A stretch of 8,826 nucleotides of DNA from an uncultured Lachnospiraceae bacterium (GTDB lineage Bacteria; Bacillota_A; Clostridia; Lachnospirales; Lachnospiraceae): NCBI GenBank assembly GCA_947177885.1, contig CAMWWF010000104.1:1-8826 (forward strand). The letters are read 5' to 3'. The notes under the pieces are model-generated. The model searched no databases and was not told the DNA's origin. It worked only from the letters and a program-made list of their open reading frames with translations. Below, one piece after another: positions 1-5,883 of the stretch. Positions within the stretch are counted from its first letter, which is position 1; each line of letters opens with the position of its first letter. The position numbers were made by a program, and so were the translations under genes.

Positions 1-383
1 AGATCGATGCGCTTGAGCCTCAGTTTGTAGATGCAATTACAGATATTTATGAACATATATTGGGTGCCGGGCTCGGGGATCAGAGAGAGATTCTGGCACA
101 CCTGATTTCCAATACCATTCGCAAGATTGAAGGATCACACAGTTTTATCATTCATGTATCCAAGGAAGACTATCCCTTTGTCAGCATGCAGAAAAAGCAG
201 CTAATGGCAGGAGCGGCTGCGGGAAACAGCACGGTGGAGGTAGTGGAAGATATTACCATGAAACAGAGTGAGTGTACCATTGAGACGGACGGCGGTATTT
301 TTGACTGCGGACTGGGTACACAGCTCTCGGAGCTGAAGAAGAAGCTGATGTTGTTGGCTTATTCTAAGGAGGAATCGTCTTAA
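1..383 (+). CDS. fliH: FliH, flagellar export ATPase regulator (3' end only)
   Basis: The reading frame enters from the left edge (first full codon at position 3) and gives the last 126 residues, ending at TAA 381-383. FliH is the cytoplasmic dimer that binds the FliI ATPase, restrains its hydrolysis and docks it at the export gate. The visible part is the C-terminal, FliI-binding half. It begins IDALEPQFVDAITDIYEHI and ends with the conserved VVEDI and ETDGGIFDCGLGTQL motifs typical of clostridial FliH and the related V/F-type ATPase E/delta-like proteins. The N-terminal part, with the GxxxG-type helix, lies outside the window. It sits directly before fliI, in the same reading frame, separated by the stop codon and one GCC triplet. 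The assignment is from recognised motifs and gene order. Confidence 0.93.
   Translation, partial: IDALEPQFVDAITDIYEHILGAGLGDQREILAHLISNTIRKIEGSHSFIIHVSKEDYPFVSMQKKQLMAGAAAGNSTVEVVEDITMKQSECTIETDGGIFDCGLGTQLSELKKKLMLLAYSKEESS
366..372 (+). promoter_or_regulatory. Shine-Dalgarno site for fliI, inside the fliH end
   Basis: AAGGAGG lies within the last codons of fliH, 14 nt before ATG 387. The match is perfect but the spacing is longer than the usual 5-10 nt. No better in-frame start lies closer, and the conserved FliI N-terminus fits ATG 387. Its location means ribosomes finishing fliH cross the fliI initiation site, so translational coupling is likely. Confidence 0.6.
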
Positions 384-386
384 GCC

Positions 387-1703
387 ATGGGTTCCGTTAA
401 TTTTCAAAGATACAGCAGAATAAAAGAAGAAACCTTTTTCCGCAAGTTGGGGAAGGTAGTCAATGTGGTAGGACTTACCATAGAATCCGCGGGACCGGAT
501 GCGAAGCTTGGAGACGTGTGCCGTATCCTGCAGGGCAGTGAGAGAGAGCATGCTCCCATTATGGCGGAAGTTGTGGGCTTTAAGGCGGGCAGAACGCTTC
601 TTCAGCCCTATGATTCCGCAGAAGGCATCGGCGCGGGAAGTATTGTGGAAAACACGGGAAAGCCGCTGCGTGTGGAGGTGAGCGACAGTCTGTTGGGCAA
701 GACCCTTGACGGACTTGGAAGACCTTTGGACGGCAGTGTGGTGGAGGGTGGTACGCCTTATCCCGTGGAAGCACAGGCTCCCGATCCTCTGACCAGGAAG
801 CTGATAGACGAGGTTCTTCCTCTTGGCGTGAAGGCGGTGGACGGTATGATCACCGTGGGAAAAGGGCAGCGTATCGGCATCTTTGCCGGGTCCGGTGTGG
901 GGAAATCCACGCTGATGGGCATGTTTGCCCGCAATACAAAGGCGGACATCAATGTGATAGCGCTGATAGGAGAGCGCGGAAGAGAGGTGCGGGAATTTAT
1001 CGAGCGAGATCTCGGTGAAGAGGGTATGAGGAGATCGGTGGTAGTGGTCTCGACCTCTGATAAACCTGCATTGGAGCGTAACAAGGCGGCCAAGACCGCC
1101 ACAGCGATTGCGGAATATTTCCGGGATCAGGGAAAAGATGTGCTTTTGATGATGGATTCCCTGACCCGTTTTTCCATGGCACAGAGAGAGATAGGGCTTG
1201 CCAGCGGCGAGCCGCCTGTGAGCCGGGGATATCCTCCAAGCGTTTATTCGGAGATGCCGAAGCTTTTGGAGCGTGCCGGACGTGCGGCGGTGGGATCCAT
1301 AACGGGACTGTATACCGTTCTGGTGGACGGCGATGATTTTAACGAGCCCATTACGGATACGGCCAGAAGTATTCTGGACGGGCATATTATGTTGGACAGA
1401 AAGCTGGGGCATAAGAATCACTACCCGGCCATCGATATCCTGCAGAGTATTTCCAGATGTATGAGCCAGATCGCCACCAGAGAGCATAAACAGCAGGCGG
1501 GCAGGCTGAAAACGGTTCTTGCCACCTACAATGAGGCGGAGGACCTGATCAACATCGGTGCATATAAAAAGGGAAGCAATCCTTCCATTGATTATGCCAT
1601 CAGTAAGATCGACGCGGTGAATCAGTTCCTGTGTCAGGATGTGGATGAGAAGTTTGATTTTGATACGAGCGTGGAATTGTTGACACGGCTTTTTGCAGAA
1701 TAA
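387..1703 (+). CDS. fliI: FliI, flagellum-specific ATP synthase-like ATPase
   Basis: This 438-residue protein is full length for the family. It is the hexameric ATPase at the cytoplasmic face of the flagellar type III export apparatus and helps unload and unfold export substrates together with FliH and FliJ. The N-terminal beta-barrel runs to about residue 95, followed by the F1-ATPase-like core. Visible motifs are Walker A GSGVGKST (168-175), the GERGRE loop (195-200, Glu196 as the likely catalytic base), Walker B DVLLMMD (251-257), the strongly conserved SVYSEMPKLLERAG (285-298), and the ATP synthase alpha/beta signature PAIDILQSIS (347-356). No key residue is missing. It starts three bases after the fliH stop and ends 16 nt before fliJ, so it is part of the same polycistron. 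Flagellar rather than virulence-system identity rests on the neighbours. Confidence 0.98.
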   Translation: MGSVNFQRYSRIKEETFFRKLGKVVNVVGLTIESAGPDAKLGDVCRILQGSEREHAPIMAEVVGFKAGRTLLQPYDSAEGIGAGSIVENTGKPLRVEVSDSLLGKTLDGLGRPLDGSVVEGGTPYPVEAQAPDPLTRKLIDEVLPLGVKAVDGMITVGKGQRIGIFAGSGVGKSTLMGMFARNTKADINVIALIGERGREVREFIERDLGEEGMRRSVVVVSTSDKPALERNKAAKTATAIAEYFRDQGKDVLLMMDSLTRFSMAQREIGLASGEPPVSRGYPPSVYSEMPKLLERAGRAAVGSITGLYTVLVDGDDFNEPITDTARSILDGHIMLDRKLGHKNHYPAIDILQSISRCMSQIATREHKQQAGRLKTVLATYNEAEDLINIGAYKKGSNPSIDYAISKIDAVNQFLCQDVDEKFDFDTSVELLTRLFAE

Positions 1704-1719
1704 AGGAATTAAAACAACC

Positions 1720-2175
1720 ATGGCACGGTTTCGATATTCAATGCAGAGTATTCTGGATATCAAATTGAAGATGGAGACACAGGCAAAGCAGGAATTCTCG
1801 GCCGCCAGGGCGGCTCTGGACGAGGAGGAGGCCAAGCTGGCCCGGCTTGTTGAGAGAAAGAAAGGGTATGAGAGAGAGGCGGCAAGGCTTCGCTCAGGCA
1901 CTCTGAATTTCAGAGACATGGAGGAAAATAAGACGGCGATCCTGTGTATGGAGAATTTCATCATTGACCAGAAGGTATGTGTGAAGGAAGCAGAGCGTAT
2001 ACTGGAACAGGCAAGGGTGAAGCTGGCAGAGGTCATGATGGAGCGTAAGACCCACGAATCTCTGAAAGAGAAAGCGTTCGGTGAATTCCTGAGGGAGGAA
2101 AACAGGCGCGAGGGAAAAGAAGTAGATGAACTGACAAGTTATACATACGGACAGAAACATATTGTTCAGACTTGA
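1720..2175 (+). CDS. fliJ: FliJ, export apparatus stalk protein
   Basis: The product has 151 residues, close to the usual FliJ length of about 145-150. FliJ is a soluble antiparallel coiled coil, structurally like the F1 gamma subunit. It sits in the FliI hexamer, links it to the export gate (FlhA) and escorts chaperones. The N-terminus MARFRYSMQSILDIK and the KMETQAKQEF segment are classic FliJ. The rest is almost entirely charged heptad-like helix, rich in Glu, Lys, Arg and Ala. I chose ATG 1720, with AAAGGA at 1702-1707 upstream. An in-frame TTG at 1693 would add nine unconserved residues and would overlap the end of fliI. Weak sequence conservation is normal for FliJ; position after fliI supports the call. 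Confidence 0.93.
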   Translation: MARFRYSMQSILDIKLKMETQAKQEFSAARAALDEEEAKLARLVERKKGYEREAARLRSGTLNFRDMEENKTAILCMENFIIDQKVCVKEAERILEQARVKLAEVMMERKTHESLKEKAFGEFLREENRREGKEVDELTSYTYGQKHIVQT

Positions 2176-2205
2176 TTCATATGCTTTTAGGAAATGAGGG
2201 AAAGT

Positions 2206-3081
2206 ATGGCTAAGGAATTGACTCCTGAAGCTGCTGCGGCAGAGGCGGAGAAGAAAAAGTTAAAAGAAGAAAAGATACAACTGAAAAAGGAACAGAAGGA
2301 GCAGAAGAGAGACGCAAAACGCCGTGCAAAGGAAATATCCAAGCAGGAAGAAGAACTCTCCGAAGATGAGGAGGGAAATGGTCTGGTCACCTTCTTTGCC
2401 ACAATATTGATCGTGGCATTGTGGCTGGCGGTGATCTGCGTGATCGTAAAGCTGGATATAGGGGGATTCGGAAGTTCTGTGCTGACGCCTATCCTGAAAG
2501 ATGTGCCTGTGGTCAACCGGATTCTGCCGGGAAACGCCCAGACGGAGACTACGGATCCGGAAAGCTTTGGCGGATATTCCAACCTGCAGGAAGCGGTTGA
2601 TTATATCAAACAGCTGGAGCTGGAACTGGAACGAGTGCAGAATGCGTCGGCCCAGAAGGATGTGGATCTGGAGAGCCTGAAGGCGGAGGTTCTTCGCCTG
2701 AGGGAATTTGAAGACAGACAGACGGAGTTCCAGAGAATAGAGAATGAATTCTATGAGGATGTGGTCTATTCCGATAAGGGGCCCGGAGCGGAAGAATACA
2801 GAAAGTGGTATGAGGAGATGAATCCCGCCACCGCAGAACTTCTGTATAAGCAGGTTATCATACAGCTTCAGGAAAGCCAGGAGATCCAGGATTTTGCCCA
2901 GGCATATTCAGAAATGAAGCCTAAGCAGGCAGCGGGAATATTTGAGGAGATGACCGACAATCTGGAACTGGTTGCAAAGATATTGAACACCATGAGTGCG
3001 GATGACAGAGGTGCAATTCTGGGCGTTATGGATGCCGAGGTGGCGGCAAAGCTCACAAAGATCATGAATCCCGATACTTAA
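2206..3081 (+). CDS. MotE/YlxF-like flagellar membrane protein with MgtE-N-like domain
   Basis: The product has 291 residues. A very charged Lys/Glu-rich cytoplasmic segment (about 1-57) is followed by one membrane helix (about 60-82, FFATILIVALWLAVICVIV). An external linker follows, then a coiled coil (about 125-185), then a helical C-terminal domain (about 205-291, with MKPKQAAGIFEEM and ILNTMSADDRGAILGVMD) that resembles the MgtE N-terminal/MotE repeat fold. The gene sits where B. subtilis has ylxF, between fliJ and fliK. In alphaproteobacteria MotE is a periplasmic chaperone for the motility protein MotC; the role in Firmicutes is not settled, so function is an inference from fold and place. 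I chose ATG 2206, with GAGG at 2196-2199 six bases away. An in-frame ATG at 2194 has its purine tract too close. No signal peptidase site is apparent, so it is probably anchored with the C-terminus outside. Confidence 0.82.
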   Translation: MAKELTPEAAAAEAEKKKLKEEKIQLKKEQKEQKRDAKRRAKEISKQEEELSEDEEGNGLVTFFATILIVALWLAVICVIVKLDIGGFGSSVLTPILKDVPVVNRILPGNAQTETTDPESFGGYSNLQEAVDYIKQLELELERVQNASAQKDVDLESLKAEVLRLREFEDRQTEFQRIENEFYEDVVYSDKGPGAEEYRKWYEEMNPATAELLYKQVIIQLQESQEIQDFAQAYSEMKPKQAAGIFEEMTDNLELVAKILNTMSADDRGAILGVMDAEVAAKLTKIMNPDT

Positions 3082-3108
3082 GGGGGATTACAGATCTGCC
3101 GATATATG

Positions 3109-3136
3109 GTATGAATGCCTCAAAAGGCATTTATAT
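3109..3136 (+). other. Intergenic stem-loop before fliK
   Basis: In the 92-bp gap between the motE-like gene and fliK, 3109-3120 (GTATGAATGCCT) can pair with 3125-3136 (AGGCATTTATAT) around a 4-base loop CAAA. This gives 12 pairs, including two G-U pairs; the inner seven (AATGCCT/AGGCATT) are perfect Watson-Crick. No T-run follows, so it is not a typical intrinsic terminator. It could be an mRNA-processing or stability element between the two cistrons. Function is unknown. The rest of this gap holds only the fliK ribosome binding site and an A-rich stretch. Confidence 0.5.
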
Positions 3137-3173
3137 AAATAGAACATAGAAAAAACAAGAAAGGAGGAGGAAC

Positions 3174-4547
3174 ATGACAAGCACATCTGTTAAGGATGTA
3201 AGTTCAATCTTTACGAACCTGTCAGCTGCAATGGGAAACAAAGCCACAGGCATTGGGCAGAGCGGATTTCAGGCGGTATTGAACAATCAGACCCAGAAGA
3301 ATGCGGAGAGTCAGGTTACAGAAAACCGGACCACAGAAAGCCGGACTCCGGAGAGCCGCCCCGCTGCTGAGACAGAGCAGAGTGATTCCGTTACCCCCGG
3401 GGATACTGACAAAGTGCAGTCTGAGGAGACAAAAAATGTCTCGGCAGAGCGCGAAGGCGAAGAAATGACTTCCGAGGAGCTGGAAGAGGCCATGGCAGTG
3501 CTGGAGACAGCGGCTGTGGAAATGATCCGACAGACAGCAGAACTGTTGGGAGTTCCGGTAGAAGAGGTACAGAACCTTATGGAACAGCTGGGTATGGAGG
3601 AGTTGGATATTTTAGATCCAAAGCAGCTCAGCGCACTGTTTCTGCAGGCCAGCGGTGCGAAAGATCCTTACGCGCTGGTTACCGATGCGGGTCTGTACGA
3701 GGACTATCAGACACTGATGAATGAGCTGGAGACAGTCATGCAGGAATGTGGCGAACAGCTTGGCACAGACCCGGCACAGATGTCCGCACTTCTGGCGAAG
3801 ATTCAGGAGAGGCCTGCAGTACAGAGTGAGACACCCATTGTGGAAGTTTCACATGAGAAAGGTACTGTGGAGAATGAACTTCCCGTTGCGGGTGAGATCA
3901 CGGTTCCGGAAAATACCGGAGCGGAGGCCCGGACGGATGCTGCGGCAAGCGGCAGAGAAGAGGGGCATAAGGAGAGCAGACCGGATGACGGGGAGCAGCA
4001 GGGCAATCTGTTCCTGCAGAACCTGAAGGCGGAGGAGTTTCAGCCTGAGGTGCAGCAGACCGCGGAGACGGCAAGGCTTGCAGAGGCCGACAACACCGAG
4101 AATATCATGCGTCAGATCATGGATTACATGAAGATCCAGGTGAAGGCGGATACTTCTGATCTGGAGATGCAGCTTCATCCCGCAAGTCTGGGAACGGTAC
4201 AGGTTCAGATCGCTTCCAGAGGCGGCGCGCTGACCGCAAACTTTATCACACAGAATGAAGCGGTAAAGGCGGCACTGGAGAGCCAGATGGCCCAGCTGAT
4301 TGAGCGGTTTGACGAGCAGGGTGTCAAGGTGGAAGCAATCGAGGTGACTGTCCAGACCCATGAGTTCGAGAGAAATCTGGAGCAGGGGCGCGGCAGGGAA
4401 CAGCAGAATGAGGAACCCGCCAAGAAGGGCAGGATCAGAAGACTTAACTTAAACGATGCGGTTTCCATGGAAAACATGGAGGAGGAAGATGCGCTGGCGG
4501 CGGATATGATGGCGGCCAACGGCAATACGGTAGATTACACCGCATAG
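3174..4547 (+). CDS. fliK: FliK, hook-length control protein
   Basis: The product has 457 residues. FliK is exported during hook growth, measures hook length and, through its C-terminal domain contacting FlhB, switches the export apparatus from rod/hook to filament substrates. The C-terminal Flg_hook domain is clear at about 315-400. It has LEMQLHPASLGTVQVQI (330-346), the LxPxxLGxVxV hallmark, followed by NEAVKAALESQMAQLIERFDEQG and the VEAIEVTV strand. The long N-terminal region is acidic, low in aromatic residues and poorly conserved, as expected for the ruler part. It includes a Thr/Glu/Arg pentapeptide repeat (49-63) and a helical middle (about 98-210). A basic stretch KKGRIRR (417-423) and an acidic tail follow the switch domain. 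The start at ATG 3174 is backed by AAGGAGGAGG at 3161-3170. Confidence 0.93.
   Translation: MTSTSVKDVSSIFTNLSAAMGNKATGIGQSGFQAVLNNQTQKNAESQVTENRTTESRTPESRPAAETEQSDSVTPGDTDKVQSEETKNVSAEREGEEMTSEELEEAMAVLETAAVEMIRQTAELLGVPVEEVQNLMEQLGMEELDILDPKQLSALFLQASGAKDPYALVTDAGLYEDYQTLMNELETVMQECGEQLGTDPAQMSALLAKIQERPAVQSETPIVEVSHEKGTVENELPVAGEITVPENTGAEARTDAAASGREEGHKESRPDDGEQQGNLFLQNLKAEEFQPEVQQTAETARLAEADNTENIMRQIMDYMKIQVKADTSDLEMQLHPASLGTVQVQIASRGGALTANFITQNEAVKAALESQMAQLIERFDEQGVKVEAIEVTVQTHEFERNLEQGRGREQQNEEPAKKGRIRRLNLNDAVSMENMEEEDALAADMMAANGNTVDYTA
3318..3362 (+). repeat. Three 15-bp tandem units in fliK
   Basis: Three in-frame 15-bp units at 3318-3332, 3333-3347 and 3348-3362 encode TENRT, TESRT and PESRP. 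The first two differ at only two bases (ACAGAAAACCGGACC and ACAGAAAGCCGGACT); the third is diverged. They lie in the unconserved N-terminal ruler region and look like a small in-frame duplication that would change protein length by five residues per unit. Confidence 0.7.
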
Positions 4548-4584
4548 TATATTATTGCAAATGTGGAAAGGAGGAAGATAGACC

Positions 4585-5382
4585 ATGGCAAATTGGGCAG
4601 TGGTGGAAGACGGTAAGATTGTAGAGTCCACATCACAGAGTTCGCTGACAAAAGCGAGCGAAGCCAGCAAGAACGGGATGGATAAGGATGCTTTCCTGCA
4701 GCTTCTGGTGGCACAGATGAAGTATCAGGATCCCCTGGAACCTACTACCAACACGGAATTTGTGGCGCAGTACGCACAGTTCTCCCAGGTAGAGCAGATG
4801 CAGAATATGGCGGCGACTTCGGAGCTGGCAAGAGCAACCTCTCTGGTGGGAAAGGAAGTATATATTAAGACTACAGATTCCGCGGGTGCGGAAAGATATG
4901 TTACAGGTAAGGTTGACTATGTACAGTTCGAGGGCGGCAAGGCATACCTTGTCATCGATGAGAGGCTGTATTCCCTGGACGATCTTGCTACAGTATTGGA
5001 TAATGATTATCTGGCAGCGTATGAAAAAGCCCGTGACTTCAGCAATAAGCTGGCTAAGCTTCCCAGCAAGTACAGCATTGGTCTGGCAGATGGAGAGACC
5101 ATTGATGAGCTGGAAGAGACCTACAACAACATGACCGATTACGAGAAGTCCTTTATCGCATCGGCAACGGTGGACCTTTTGAAAGAGTATATTGAAAGAA
5201 TACAGCAGCTTCGTCTGAGCGCCGGTGAGACCGGAGACGGTTCCGATAAGGTAGAGGGAGACGGCACGGAAGGCTCCGATAAGGTGGAAGGCGACGGCAC
5301 GGAAGGTTCCGATAAAGTGGACGGTGACGGCGAAGATTCCGGCGACGGAGAAGGTGCAGAGGGAACAGAAACAACGGAATAA
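4585..5382 (+). CDS. flgD: FlgD, hook cap / hook assembly scaffold, with extended C-terminus
   Basis: The product has 265 residues. FlgD caps the growing hook outside the cell and guides FlgE polymerisation, and is then discarded. The conserved N-terminal part is clear: DKDAFLQLLVAQMKYQDPLEP (33-53), TEFVAQYAQFSQVEQMQNM (57-75) and LVGKEVYI (87-94). A small beta-rich, SH3/Tudor-like segment follows (about 94-137). Short Bacillus-type FlgD proteins end about here. This one continues with a helical segment (about 145-208) whose YNNMTDYEKSFI resembles the 'AYDALTxxQKxLV' helical repeats of Gram-positive surface proteins. It finishes with an acidic Gly/Asp/Glu tail containing three 11-residue repeats. 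The start at ATG 4585 has AAAGGAGG at 4567-4574. Core identity is firm; the role of the extension is unknown. Confidence 0.92.
   Translation: MANWAVVEDGKIVESTSQSSLTKASEASKNGMDKDAFLQLLVAQMKYQDPLEPTTNTEFVAQYAQFSQVEQMQNMAATSELARATSLVGKEVYIKTTDSAGAERYVTGKVDYVQFEGGKAYLVIDERLYSLDDLATVLDNDYLAAYEKARDFSNKLAKLPSKYSIGLADGETIDELEETYNNMTDYEKSFIASATVDLLKEYIERIQQLRLSAGETGDGSDKVEGDGTEGSDKVEGDGTEGSDKVDGDGEDSGDGEGAEGTETTE
5239..5337 (+). repeat. Three 33-bp tandem repeats in the flgD tail
   Basis: Units at 5239-5271, 5272-5304 and 5305-5337 encode GSDKVEGDGTE, GSDKVEGDGTE and GSDKVDGDGED. The first two are identical in protein but differ at several third positions, so the duplication is not brand new or has been tolerated for some time. 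The length is a multiple of three, so copy-number change would keep frame and alter only the acidic tail of the hook cap (residues 219-251). Confidence 0.9.
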
Positions 5383-5406
5383 ACATGGACGGGAGCGAGG
5401 AGAGAG

Positions 5407-5808
5407 ATGCAGATCAAGAATAACGGTTATCTTTCCATTGGGCAGCTGACAGAACAGTACCTGAACGGTACGCAGAGGCCGGAGAACCCCCGTGAGACCA
5501 GGGAAGGTCTTTCCTTTCAGGAGATTTTGCAGCAGAAGGCGCTGCAGGATGCAGGCAGCCTTAAGTTTTCCAAGCATGCCTTGGGAAGATTGAATGACCG
5601 CAATATCGAGCTCAGTGAAGGTCAGCTGGAGAGGCTGAACGAAGGGGCACAGAGAGCGGGACAGAAGGGAATCAGAGATTCCTTGGTGATCGTGGACGAA
5701 CTGGCATTTATCGTAAACGTACCCAATCAAATAGTTGTGACTGCGATGGACAGTACAGAGACCAATGAAAATGTATTCACTAATATCAACGGAGCAGTAA
5801 TTATATAA
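5407..5808 (+). CDS. TIGR02530-type flagellar operon protein, function unknown
   Basis: The product has 133 residues, with no signal peptide and no membrane helix. It matches my recollection of the small family annotated 'flagellar operon protein/flagellar biosynthesis protein' (TIGR02530), usually found between flgD and flgE in Clostridia and related groups. The diagnostic C-terminal half is LKFSKHALGRLNDRNIELS (about 52-70), then a short helix, then SLVIVDELAFIVNVPNQIVVTAMD and the ending ENVFTNINGAVII. The N-terminal 50 residues are variable. The start ATG 5407 has GAGGAG at 5397-5402, a tight spacing. Location inside the hook module suggests a cytoplasmic factor in hook-protein export or assembly, but no biochemical role is known to me. 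Confidence 0.82.
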   Translation: MQIKNNGYLSIGQLTEQYLNGTQRPENPRETREGLSFQEILQQKALQDAGSLKFSKHALGRLNDRNIELSEGQLERLNEGAQRAGQKGIRDSLVIVDELAFIVNVPNQIVVTAMDSTETNENVFTNINGAVII

Positions 5809-5819
5809 CCGGACCTTAC

Positions 5820-5873
5820 AGGAGGTTTCGCTTCCCGAATGACGGACGGAGGCTGCTGCTCCCCAACAGGAGG
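5820..5873 (+). promoter_or_regulatory. Tandem Shine-Dalgarno sites upstream of flgE
   Basis: Two AGGAGG sites lie in the 75-bp gap before flgE, at 5820-5825 and 5868-5873. The second is 10 nt from ATG 5884, which begins the conserved MMRSLFSGVSGL hook N-terminus, so it is the working site. The first is 13 nt before an in-frame ATG at 5839 that would add 15 residues (MTDGGCCSPTGGIST) not expected in FlgE. The upstream site may be a ribosome standby or decoy site, or may give a minor longer form. Confidence 0.5.
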
Positions 5874-5883
5874 AATAAGTACT

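Noticed and set aside
201..2036. A 611-codon open frame on the minus strand opposite fliH, fliI and part of fliJ.
   Set aside because: Across fliH and fliI its codons are exactly in register with the sense codons, so it stays open simply because these genes avoid TTA, CTA and TCA there. The translation has no recognisable domain and is rich in His, Arg and Ser as expected for an antisense shadow.
2194..2205. Start of the MotE-like protein at ATG 2194 (MRES extension).
   Set aside because: The purine tract AGGA at 2189-2192 almost touches this ATG, whereas GAGG at 2196-2199 is correctly spaced for ATG 2206.
3091..3098. Palindrome CAGATCTG in the gap before fliK.
   Set aside because: An 8-bp palindrome of this kind is expected by chance and has no loop to form a useful hairpin.
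5224..5379. Possible RTX or EF-hand calcium-binding repeats in the FlgD tail.
   Set aside because: The repeats are Asp/Gly rich but do not fit GGxGxDxUx or the 12-residue EF-hand loop spacing, so I only describe them as acidic repeats.
4633..5730. A 365-codon open frame on the minus strand opposite flgD and the small flagellar gene.
   Set aside because: It is in the same codon register as both sense genes (which share a phase), so absence of TTA, CTA and TCA codons explains it. It has no ribosome site or domain.
5839..5883. Translation of flgE from ATG 5839, giving a 615-residue protein.
   Set aside because: The conserved hook N-terminus begins at MMRSLFSGVSGL from 5884, which has a better spaced AGGAGG. 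The longer start is kept only as a possible minor form.
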